DNA of 5,650 nucleotides from an uncultured Chloroflexota bacterium. GTDB lineage: Bacteria; Chloroflexota; Anaerolineae; Aggregatilineales; Phototrophicaceae. Below the pieces are notes generated by a model. That model was given only the letters and a program-made list of their open reading frames with translations, was not told where the DNA came from and made no database searches. Positions 1 to 5,650 of this stretch are shown in pieces. The stretch lies in NCBI GenBank assembly GCA_937974245.1, contig CALJKV010000028.1, positions 1 through 5,650 of the forward strand, read 5' to 3'. Position 1 is the first letter of the stretch. Each line of letters starts with the position of its first letter. The position numbers and the translations under genes were made by a program.

Positions 1-22
1 GGCGCGGGCGGGACTCTCTATA

Positions 23-36
23 AGTTATGCGGAATT
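23..36 (+). repeat. Left copy of an inverted repeat flanking the recombinase trio
   Basis: AGTTATGCGGAATT here matches the reverse complement of 5628-5641 (AGTTATATGGAATT) at 12 of 14 positions. The two mismatches sit together in the middle, leaving two perfect 6-base blocks. Both copies continue inward to CCAT, after GA on this side and AAAA on the other. A pair of inverted sequences bracketing the three genes is what terminal recombinase-binding sites of a trio element would look like. That role is inferred. The sequence shows only the repeat. Confidence 0.5.
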
Positions 37-49
37 GACCATCCGAACT
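23..49. repeat. Imperfect palindrome around an 8-base centre, left end
   Basis: AGTT-ATG-CGGA (23-33) is the inverse of TCCG-AACT (42-49) once the 3-base ATG bulge is ignored. The two arms enclose an 8-base centre, ATTGACCA (34-41). Tyrosine recombinase core sites usually have two inverted arms around a 6-8 base crossover region, so the geometry fits. The arms are short and bulged, and the match could be chance. A regulatory operator for the recombinase operon is an alternative. Confidence 0.25.
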
Positions 50-54
50 AGAAT
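49..54 (+). promoter_or_regulatory. Weak candidate -10 box for the recombinase operon
   Basis: TAGAAT differs from the sigma-70 consensus TATAAT at one position and lies 32 bases before the first ATG, giving a short leader. The sequence 17-18 bases upstream (TTATGC at 25-30) is a poor -35 box. A second -10-like hexamer, TATAAG (19-24), would need a -35 box mostly outside the window. If either is used, the promoter overlaps the inverted repeat at 23-36, so recombinase binding there could repress its own operon. That last step is inference. Confidence 0.25.
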
Positions 55-75
55 GAGTCAGACAGCAAACGATAT

Positions 76-80
76 AGAGG
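76..80 (+). promoter_or_regulatory. Ribosome binding site of the first recombinase gene
   Basis: AGAGG sits 6 bases before the ATG at 87, good Shine-Dalgarno spacing. It supports that start over later in-frame ones. Confidence 0.65.
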
Positions 81-86
81 CGACCA

Positions 87-1139
87 ATGGGTAACTCCGA
101 ACAGAGCAGCGAACGCCATCCTCATATACAGCAGCAACCACTTGCTCAGGAGTGGCTCCAATTTCAAGCAGTACGGCTGAGTGCCAACACGGTGAGCGCA
201 TATGGAAATGCACTGGAAGACTTTCTGGCTTTCTGTGCCAGATTGGAGATCAATCCGACAACAGCCAGACGGGATCATATTTTGTTGTACATCCGGGATT
301 TGTCCGAGCGCCCGCTGCCGTCAGGATACAGACAACGTCGGGTACAGAATGAAACCGGGTATGCGCTCGCCAGCCAGAAACAACGTCTGACCGCGATTCG
401 CCTCTTCTTCGATTTCCTCATCGAGGAGAATGTGCGGGATACCAATCCAGTAGGACGTGGACAGTATGCTCTGGGATCACCTGCACAGGGTAAGCGGGGA
501 CTTGTACCGACCGTCCAGCAGCTGCCGTGGATTCCAACAGATGAAGAATGGCGCTCACTGCTCAACGTGGCACAGCACAAATCTATTCGAATGCGTTTCA
601 TGCTGGCACTGGGCTACGACACCGGTTTGCGCCGACAGGAGTTATGCGCACTTCAGATACGGGATATTGACCCCGCTTTTCGCAGTATTCATGTGCGAGC
701 GGAAACAACCAAGGGCAAACGCGGACGGGTTGTCATTTACTCACTGGTCACGGATGATCTTTTTCACCGTTATCTGGCTCATCGCCGTCACATCAGCCGT
801 GACGGTGGCGCACTCTTTCTATCCGAATCGCCACGGAATCACGGACAACCGCTGTCTTACGAAATCTGGAGCAAGGAGATTCGCAGGCTGCGAGATGAAG
901 CGGGATTGATTCATTTCACGCCCCACACACTGCGCCATCTGTGCCTGACCGACCTGGCCCGCTCCGGCTGGGATCTGCATGAGATTGCCGCCTTTGCAGG
1001 ACATCGCAGCATTCAATCAACGCTGGTCTACATTCATCTCAGTGGGCGAGATATTGCCAGCAAGCTCCAGCAGGGTATGGACGAAATCCATGCGTGGCGC
1101 ACCCGCGAGATGATGAGGTGGTTTGACCATGACGACTGA
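87..1139 (+). CDS. Tyrosine recombinase/integrase, TnpA/Xer-like, first of trio
   Basis: A 350-residue site-specific recombinase of normal single-integrase length (Tn554 TnpA is about 360). It should cut and rejoin DNA through a 3'-phosphotyrosine link, working in the cytoplasm as part of a multimer on paired sites. Residues about 18-118 form a helical core-binding (SAM-like) domain, with the typical SANTVSAYGNALEDFLAF start and an ending at NPVGRG. The catalytic domain follows from about 148. It shows R182 in TGLRRQEL, the beta-hairpin lysine K209 in TTKGKRGR, H280 and R283 in HTLRH, H306 in AGH, and nucleophile Y315, nine residues after H306. All six active-site positions are present, so the enzyme is probably functional. 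The start is the ATG preceded by AGAGG. The last 11 bases overlap the next gene in another frame, which points to co-transcription and translational coupling. The fold and chemistry are clear. The element it mobilises and its target site are not visible. Confidence 0.95.
   Translation: MGNSEQSSERHPHIQQQPLAQEWLQFQAVRLSANTVSAYGNALEDFLAFCARLEINPTTARRDHILLYIRDLSERPLPSGYRQRRVQNETGYALASQKQRLTAIRLFFDFLIEENVRDTNPVGRGQYALGSPAQGKRGLVPTVQQLPWIPTDEEWRSLLNVAQHKSIRMRFMLALGYDTGLRRQELCALQIRDIDPAFRSIHVRAETTKGKRGRVVIYSLVTDDLFHRYLAHRRHISRDGGALFLSESPRNHGQPLSYEIWSKEIRRLRDEAGLIHFTPHTLRHLCLTDLARSGWDLHEIAAFAGHRSIQSTLVYIHLSGRDIASKLQQGMDEIHAWRTREMMRWFDHDD
1115..1120 (+). promoter_or_regulatory. Ribosome binding site inside the end of gene 1
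   Basis: GAGGTG lies 8 bases before the ATG at 1129 but only 2 bases before the in-frame TTG at 1123. Spacing therefore favours the ATG as the true start of the second recombinase. The site lies inside the coding sequence of gene 1, so ribosomes finishing that gene pass over it, as expected for coupled translation. Confidence 0.6.
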
Positions 1140-3327
1140 GATACGCGACCAGCGGCTGCAAACAAACGAGACCGAATATCTGGAAACGTGGCTGCGTCGC
1201 TACCATGAGGTGGATACCCGCAGGTGGCTGGCACAATTGCAACAGGCGCTTGAACCTGATTTGCAACCATTACAGCACTGGTGGCGGCAGGAAAAGCTGC
1301 GCAAACACCAGCAGGCTGTGCTCTGCTATGTTGGGTTGTATGTTCAGGTGCAGGAACAGCAGCGGATGCCGTTCATCGACGCGGCTCGATGGTGGCACTA
1401 TGTGGATCACTTTGCAGCGATCACAGGCGAAACCGAAGGTCACAAGACACGCAATGCGCTCGTTCGCAGTCTGTATCAGGCCAGATACGTAACACGGTTG
1501 GATCGTCTGACACAGCATTTTGCGTTCAAATCCTTTGCCCTCAAGGTTTTCGGGGAAGCGGGATGGCAAAAGGGATACACAACAATCACCAATACACTGA
1601 CAAACATCGGGTACGGGAACATACAAACCCGGAGTGCTTTCGATACAGCGTTGGCGATCCTCTTGCTGGTTCAACGATCCACTGACATTGAGCGGATTGA
1701 TTCGCAACTGTTGTACATGCTCTACACCGAGAATCCAATCACAGCCCGCAGCCGCCACTTTCAGCGTATCGCCCTGGCATTGCATACCCTGGAATTCGGC
1801 AATTATGCCCGATGTTTCCAGCACGCCCACCGGTCATCATCTACCCCTTCGACGCTGGCCGACCACATTGCACTGGACTGGGTCGTCATGGCCGATCGCT
1901 GGTTGCAAACGTCGGTACTGGCACTCAACTCGCGCAAACGGATCTACCGCACTGTTTTGCAGATTGGGCGCTGGTTGGCGGCAACTCATCCCGATATCCA
2001 GCATCCTGAGCACTGGACACGCCAGACGGCACTGGATTGCGTGCAGGTGGTCAGCCATTTGCACTGTTACGAGTGGTCATCCCAACCCGAAAAGCAGGGC
2101 AAGCCGCTCAAGCCCAGCAGTAAGCAGAAAGTGCTGGACGCGATACGCTCGTATTTCACCGATATTCAAAGCTGGCAGTGGATTCCCCGACGGTTCAACC
2201 CGCAGCGCGCGCTGGCAACGCCCACGCACATTCTGAACGATGTCCATCCGCAACCGCGTGTCATCCAAGCGGATGTCTGGGCGAAACTCTTGTCGGCTGC
2301 ACTGGAGTTGGGTCAGGCGGATCTGAATGACTTTCTGCGTCGTAAAGGTGGACAACAGCCCCTGTTTCATCCGTATCCCATTGAGATGGTGCGTGCCGTT
2401 GCCATCACCTGGCTGTTTTCAGGTCTGCGTAAGAATGAGATTTCCCGACTGCGTGTGGGGTGCATTCGCTGGCAAACGACACAGCCAGATGAAGATGAAA
2501 ACACTGCCCGAATTTGTTTGCTGCACTATCCAGCGAACAAAACCGGACCTGCGGCGCTCAAACCGGTCGATGCCATTGTTGGCGAAGCGATTGCGGTCTG
2601 GGAGGCACTGCGTCCGCCACAGGCAGCGGTCATTGATGCAAAATCACGTGAAAAGGTGGACTGGCTTTTCATGTATCGCGGGCGTGGACTGGGCAAGAGC
2701 TACATTAACCAATCCCTGATTCCGCTGCTCTGTTACAAAGCCGACATGCCCCAAGCTGACTCACGCGGTGCCATCACCAGTCACCGGGCACGGTCCACCA
2801 TTGCTACCCAACTGGCGAACGCCGAACAGGGGATGAGCCTGACCGATCTCCAGCAGTGGTTGGGACACAAAACAGCCGAAAGCACGCAGTATTATCTGGA
2901 GATGAACCCGCACACATTGACAAAAGCCTATCTGGATGCGGGGTACTTCGAGCGCAACCTGCGCAGCATCCGGGTGCTGGTTGACCAGGCTGCCATTCAG
3001 ACCGGAAACGGACTTCTGGAGAATCGCTGGCTTTACTACGATCTGGGCCACGGGTATTGTTCCTACAGTTTCTTTCAGCGCTGCCCGCACCGGATGGTCT
3101 GCAAGCAATGTTCGTATTACCTGCCGAAGACGTCGCACCGGGCACAGATGTTAGAGGCTCGCGACCATCTGCTGGAAGCCCATGAAACCATTGCACTGAC
3201 CGATGCCGAACAGGAAGCCATTGAAACGGATTTAACCCGACTGCAAACGTGGATTGACCGGTTGCAGTCGATTCCGACCCCGGATGTATCAGCATCTGGC
3301 TTTGTCGCGTTGGATGATGTGACTTGA
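1129..3327 (+). CDS. Large tyrosine recombinase, TnpB-type with Cys-rich tail, second of trio
   Basis: A 732-residue recombinase, about twice the usual integrase length (Tn554 TnpB is about 630). Residues 1 to about 240 are a mainly helical extension with no motif I recognise. About 241-365 look like a core-binding domain (IGRWLAATHPD, then EHWTRQTALD). The catalytic domain runs from about 375 to 620: R434 in SGLRKNE, probable lysine K471 in NKTGP, H552 and R555 in SHRARS, H580 in WLGH, and nucleophile Y589 (Y588 is adjacent, but Y589 has the Xer spacing). After it come the block DAGYFERNLR and a cysteine cluster, C644-x7-C652-x5-C658-x2-C661 with H654. This could bind zinc and resembles the Cys-rich tails of TnpB-type recombinases. 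The last 60 residues are charged and helical, possibly coiled coil. The protein is intact, and is a diverged paralogue of the next gene's product. It probably acts with its two neighbours on the same sites. An in-frame TTG at 1123 would add two residues but is too close to the ribosome binding site. Confidence 0.93.
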   Translation: MTTEIRDQRLQTNETEYLETWLRRYHEVDTRRWLAQLQQALEPDLQPLQHWWRQEKLRKHQQAVLCYVGLYVQVQEQQRMPFIDAARWWHYVDHFAAITGETEGHKTRNALVRSLYQARYVTRLDRLTQHFAFKSFALKVFGEAGWQKGYTTITNTLTNIGYGNIQTRSAFDTALAILLLVQRSTDIERIDSQLLYMLYTENPITARSRHFQRIALALHTLEFGNYARCFQHAHRSSSTPSTLADHIALDWVVMADRWLQTSVLALNSRKRIYRTVLQIGRWLAATHPDIQHPEHWTRQTALDCVQVVSHLHCYEWSSQPEKQGKPLKPSSKQKVLDAIRSYFTDIQSWQWIPRRFNPQRALATPTHILNDVHPQPRVIQADVWAKLLSAALELGQADLNDFLRRKGGQQPLFHPYPIEMVRAVAITWLFSGLRKNEISRLRVGCIRWQTTQPDEDENTARICLLHYPANKTGPAALKPVDAIVGEAIAVWEALRPPQAAVIDAKSREKVDWLFMYRGRGLGKSYINQSLIPLLCYKADMPQADSRGAITSHRARSTIATQLANAEQGMSLTDLQQWLGHKTAESTQYYLEMNPHTLTKAYLDAGYFERNLRSIRVLVDQAAIQTGNGLLENRWLYYDLGHGYCSYSFFQRCPHRMVCKQCSYYLPKTSHRAQMLEARDHLLEAHETIALTDAEQEAIETDLTRLQTWIDRLQSIPTPDVSASGFVALDDVT

Positions 3328-3334
3328 GCGGGCT

Positions 3335-3340
3335 GGTGGG
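3335..3340 (+). promoter_or_regulatory. Possible ribosome binding site of the third recombinase gene
   Basis: GGTGGG lies in the 13-base gap between genes 2 and 3. It directly abuts the ATG at 3341 and is 3 bases from the next in-frame ATG at 3344. Both spacings are short, so the start may be 3344 (747 residues). An in-frame stop at 3320-3322 and the lack of another start codon rule out anything earlier. Coupling to termination of gene 2 probably helps initiation. Confidence 0.35.
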
Positions 3341-5587
3341 ATGATGAATGAATGTTTCCAGCAGCAGATTGATCGTGGGCAGTGGCTGGTCGATCTGTCA
3401 GCATATGATTCATCGGTCGCCGTGTCGGCTCAACAGACACAGCAACTGGCAACCTACCTGTCCCTGACGAGTCGTGATCGACGGCAAGTCAATTTTGAAA
3501 CGGAACTGGATACGATCCTGAAACCCCTTGCGGATGTGATGGCGTACATGGGTGTCAGCCACCCATCCTACACGGCAACCCGTCAGCTGTTATTGCAACA
3601 GACCCTGCAAACCGGGCGGACGCTGTGGGGGTGGACACCAGCGGAAATGGTGACCTATCTCAATGAGAACAGTGATCTCAACGCCAAACATCGCCAGATG
3701 CTCTGTAAACAGCCCATTCTCGCCATCTTTTATCTGCTGCGCGGATGGAGTGATCTGGAAGCTGTTCAGGGTGTCCGACCCGCTGCTGTGGCACGCTGGG
3801 TCTTCGGCAAGCCTGCCTATGAATCAATGCTAACGGATGTGCGCCCGTTTTTTGTCGAGCGGGGTTACAGTCTGCGCTGGTGTCGCTATGGGCTGGTCGG
3901 CGGTTTGAGCTACACGTTGCTCAAGCACTATCGCTGGTCACTGGCTGGCCTCACACTTGATTTTCTACAACAGCTTTACAGTGAGACACAGTCCACCAAT
4001 TACAAGATGACCATCGTGCGCCTGACCGAGTATCTCAAACTCAAAGGACATCTGGATACGTTGCTGCAACCGAACTGGAATCGGCAGCAAAACCCCTGTT
4101 TTTCGCAGGATGTGCTGGCTGATGTGCCTTCGGATTGGTTAGCGATGTGTCAGAACTGGCTCGAACGCTCACCCCGCGGCGATACTTACAACCGCCATCT
4201 TTTCTACACGCTTTTGAAAATGGGGCGCTGGCTGCAGGCGACGCATCCAGATTGTACACATCCTGCCAACTGGACACGGGATACGGCCATGCGTTACACG
4301 GCTATGGTCTGTGAGATGCGTGTTGGCGACTGGACCGCCGTCAATTACCGTAAAGACGTGGGCAAGCCGCTCAGTCCGAGTGCCATTCAGGATCACCTGA
4401 CGGCTGCCAGCAATTTCTTTGGTGATTGCCAGGAATGGGGGTGGATTGACCGTCGGTTTGATCCCCGTCTCTGTTTCCGTCTCCCCCATCGCATTCGTCA
4501 ACTGGATCCGGTGCAGCCACGGGCGATTGATGACGACATTTGGGCGAAGCTGCTCTATGCAGGACTCTATCTGGAACTGGAGGACTTGTATGCCAATCCT
4601 GCTCTCCTGAAATCTGGTCGGAACGCGCCTTACTACCCGATTGAGATGATCCGAACCCTCAGTATCGTCTGGTTATTCGCCGCGCTGCGCCGTTCTGAAA
4701 TCCGTCGTCTGCGTTTGAACTGCATCCACTGGCAGGATGAACGGGTTTGCTTGCTACAGGTGCCACCGGGGAAATCTGGCAGAGGACGTACCATTGCCGT
4801 TGATGGCATCGTCGGGCAGAGTATCGCTCATTGGCAGCAGATGCGTCCTGACGCTGCCAGAACGTATGATGCCACGACCGGATCGGAGGAAGATTTGCTG
4901 TTCACCTACCAGCACCGCACACTGGGAACAAAGTACATCAACCAAACCCTCATTCCCGCCCTGTGCCGTAAGATGAACCTTCCCCTGTCCGATTCGCTCG
5001 GCAAGATTACCAGCCATCGCGCCCGGTCGACGATTGCCACACAACTGGCTAATGCAGATGAGGCGATGAGCTTTTTGCAACTGAAAGACTGGCTTGGGCA
5101 TCGGAATGCCAATGCGACCCGTCGTTACATTGAGCTACGTCCGACACGATTGATGAAAGCCTATGCCGATGCGGGTTACTTCGAACGCAATCTGCGCCAA
5201 ATCCAGGTGCTGATTGATCGTGACCGGATTGAAGCTCAGGGTACATCCACCGATGCACCCTGGAAATATTACGATCTGACGCATGGCTACTGCACCTATG
5301 ATTTCTTCCAGAATTGTCGGCATTTGCTTGCCTGTGCCCGGTGTTCACATTACCGTCCCAAAGCGTCATCCGAGGCACAGATGCTGGAAGCGAAGGAGAA
5401 CCTGCTCCGACTGAAGACATCTGTTCCGCTCACAGATGAAATGCAGCAGGCAGTCGACTCCGGTGTACAGGCGGTGCAGGACTTGATTGAACGCTTGCGC
5501 GATGTGCCGACTCCTTCGGGACAGACACCGCGCGAACTGGGCATACAGACGGGGTTCATTCCGCTCGACTCAATCCATCGGGAGTAA
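3341..5587 (+). CDS. Large tyrosine recombinase with Cys-rich tail, third of trio
   Basis: A 748-residue recombinase homologous to the second gene's product along most of its length. In the catalytic stretch from DSLGK (551) to about 627, I count roughly 50 of 77 identical residues by hand. Residues 1 to about 260 are an extension aligning weakly with its partner (VARWVFGKPAYES against FALKVFGEAGWQK). About 262-380 are the core-binding region (MGRWLQATHPD, NWTRDTA). Catalytic residues are R450 in AALRRSE, probable K478 in PPGKSGR, H559 and R562 in SHRARS, H587 in WLGH and nucleophile Y596. The usual glycine before the first catalytic arginine motif is alanine here (AALR, not SGLR or TGLR), a mild change. 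The tail repeats the cysteine cluster C651-x7-C659-x5-C665-x2-C668 with H661, then a helical end. The gene follows gene 2 after 13 bases and is surely in the same operon. The paralogues are too diverged to be a recent duplication and have probably split roles, for example one per DNA end. That split is inference. Confidence 0.93.
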   Translation: MMNECFQQQIDRGQWLVDLSAYDSSVAVSAQQTQQLATYLSLTSRDRRQVNFETELDTILKPLADVMAYMGVSHPSYTATRQLLLQQTLQTGRTLWGWTPAEMVTYLNENSDLNAKHRQMLCKQPILAIFYLLRGWSDLEAVQGVRPAAVARWVFGKPAYESMLTDVRPFFVERGYSLRWCRYGLVGGLSYTLLKHYRWSLAGLTLDFLQQLYSETQSTNYKMTIVRLTEYLKLKGHLDTLLQPNWNRQQNPCFSQDVLADVPSDWLAMCQNWLERSPRGDTYNRHLFYTLLKMGRWLQATHPDCTHPANWTRDTAMRYTAMVCEMRVGDWTAVNYRKDVGKPLSPSAIQDHLTAASNFFGDCQEWGWIDRRFDPRLCFRLPHRIRQLDPVQPRAIDDDIWAKLLYAGLYLELEDLYANPALLKSGRNAPYYPIEMIRTLSIVWLFAALRRSEIRRLRLNCIHWQDERVCLLQVPPGKSGRGRTIAVDGIVGQSIAHWQQMRPDAARTYDATTGSEEDLLFTYQHRTLGTKYINQTLIPALCRKMNLPLSDSLGKITSHRARSTIATQLANADEAMSFLQLKDWLGHRNANATRRYIELRPTRLMKAYADAGYFERNLRQIQVLIDRDRIEAQGTSTDAPWKYYDLTHGYCTYDFFQNCRHLLACARCSHYRPKASSEAQMLEAKENLLRLKTSVPLTDEMQQAVDSGVQAVQDLIERLRDVPTPSGQTPRELGIQTGFIPLDSIHRE

Positions 5588-5613
5588 ACTCACTACCAAT
5601 TTCATTGCACTTC

Positions 5614-5640
5614 TTGACAATGGTTTTAATTCCATATAAC
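5614..5640 (+). promoter_or_regulatory. Candidate promoter reading out of the right end
   Basis: A perfect -35 hexamer TTGACA (5614-5619) is followed by TATAAC (5635-5640), a 5/6 match to the -10 box. The spacer is 15 bases, shorter than the preferred 16-18, so strength is uncertain. It points away from the trio and could drive a small fourth gene of the element or a neighbouring gene beyond the window. Its -10 box falls inside the right inverted repeat. Confidence 0.3.
5620..5635. repeat. Short palindrome around an 8-base AT centre, right end
   Basis: ATGG (5620-5623) and CCAT (5632-5635) are perfect inverse arms enclosing TTTTAATT. The 8-base centre matches the centre length of the left-end palindrome at 23-49, which would fit a recombinase crossover region. 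Four-base arms are short and could be chance. Confidence 0.2.
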
Positions 5641-5641
5641 T
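5628..5641 (-). repeat. Right copy of the inverted repeat flanking the trio
   Basis: Read on the minus strand this is AGTTATATGGAATT, matching 23-36 at 12 of 14 positions. CCAT lies four bases further inward, against two at the left. Together with the left copy it brackets all three recombinase genes, leaving only 22 and 9 bases of the window outside the pair. Confidence 0.5.
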
Positions 5642-5650
5642 CAGCCCGCA

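Larger units (their letters stand above)
5588..5650. other. AT-rich 3' flank with no gene seen
   Basis: This short tail is richer in A and T than the coding sequence before it. I see no GC-rich hairpin with a T-run, so no intrinsic terminator is visible for the operon. The visible contents are a promoter-like pair and the right inverted repeat. Confidence 0.5.

Noticed and set aside
4..9. GCGGGC near both window ends as an outward extension of the inverted repeat
   Set aside because: Its distance to the repeat differs (13 bases at the left, 2 at the right), so it does not align and is probably just GC-rich flank.
35..40. TTGACC as the -35 box of the operon promoter
   Set aside because: The sequence 15-18 bases downstream has no acceptable -10 box, and TAGAAT is only 8 bases away.
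457..909. 150-codon + strand open frame inside gene 1
   Set aside because: It overlaps the catalytic domain of the first recombinase in another frame and has no supporting motif.
1123..1128. In-frame TTG start for the second recombinase
   Set aside because: It is only 2 bases after GAGGTG, while the ATG at 1129 has an 8-base spacing. The gain would be two residues.
1270..1830. 186-codon antisense open frame opposite gene 2
   Set aside because: It is a shadow of the coding strand, with no ribosome binding site or domain signal that I can see.
1634..2236. 200-codon open frame on the + strand inside gene 2
   Set aside because: It lies entirely within a well-supported recombinase gene in another frame. 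Its translation has no recognisable motif and a composition typical of out-of-frame reading.
2804..3295. 163-codon antisense open frame opposite the catalytic end of gene 2
   Set aside because: It is opposite the most conserved part of the recombinase, and its translation is low-complexity and Ser/Pro/Gly-rich. It is best explained by codon bias of the sense gene.
5588..5650. Transcription terminator after the third recombinase
   Set aside because: The only inverted arms are four bases long around an AT centre. There is no stable GC stem followed by a T-run.
1..5650. tRNA attachment site, CRISPR array, or cargo/defence gene
   Set aside because: The non-coding space is only about 160 bases in total and shows no tRNA end, spaced repeats or extra reading frame.

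Overview
This window is one compact bacterial gene cluster: three complete tyrosine (phage-integrase family) site-specific recombinase genes, all on the + strand and packed end to end. Together they fill about 97% of the 5650 bases. There is no cargo gene, RNA gene, CRISPR array or IS-type transposase. Base composition looks moderately GC-rich (mid-50s per cent by eye), with ordinary bacterial Shine-Dalgarno signals. The organism cannot be fixed from recombinases alone, because they travel widely. A Chloroflexota-like or other moderate-GC environmental bacterium is only a guess.

Layout: 1-86 is a short leader with a weak promoter candidate and a good ribosome binding site. 87-1139 encodes a 350-residue recombinase of ordinary size, TnpA/Xer-like. 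1129-3327 encodes a large 732-residue recombinase and overlaps the first gene by 11 bases. 3341-5587 encodes a second large recombinase of 748 residues, 13 bases after the previous stop. 5588-5650 is a short AT-rich tail holding an outward-facing promoter-like sequence. All three proteins keep a full R-K-H-R-H-Y catalytic set, so none looks decayed.

The two large proteins are diverged paralogues that can be aligned over nearly their whole length. Each has a long N-terminal extension, a core-binding region, a catalytic domain and a cysteine-rich C-terminal tail (C-x7-C-x5-C-x2-C) followed by a helical end. One small plus two large recombinases in a single transcription unit recalls three known kinds of element: the Tn554 TnpA/TnpB pair, RIT (recombinase-in-trio) elements and GInt-type islands. 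In such systems the recombinases act together to excise and integrate the element. I infer the same here, with the two large proteins perhaps specialised for different ends or steps.

The most interesting non-coding signal is a pair of inverted 14-base sequences, one before the first gene (23-36) and one after the last (5628-5641). They match at 12 of 14 positions (AGTTAT-NN-GGAATT), and each is followed inward by CCAT after a 2- or 4-base gap. They may be the element's terminal recombinase sites. In that case the whole mobile unit would be about 5.6 kb and would carry nothing but its own recombinases.
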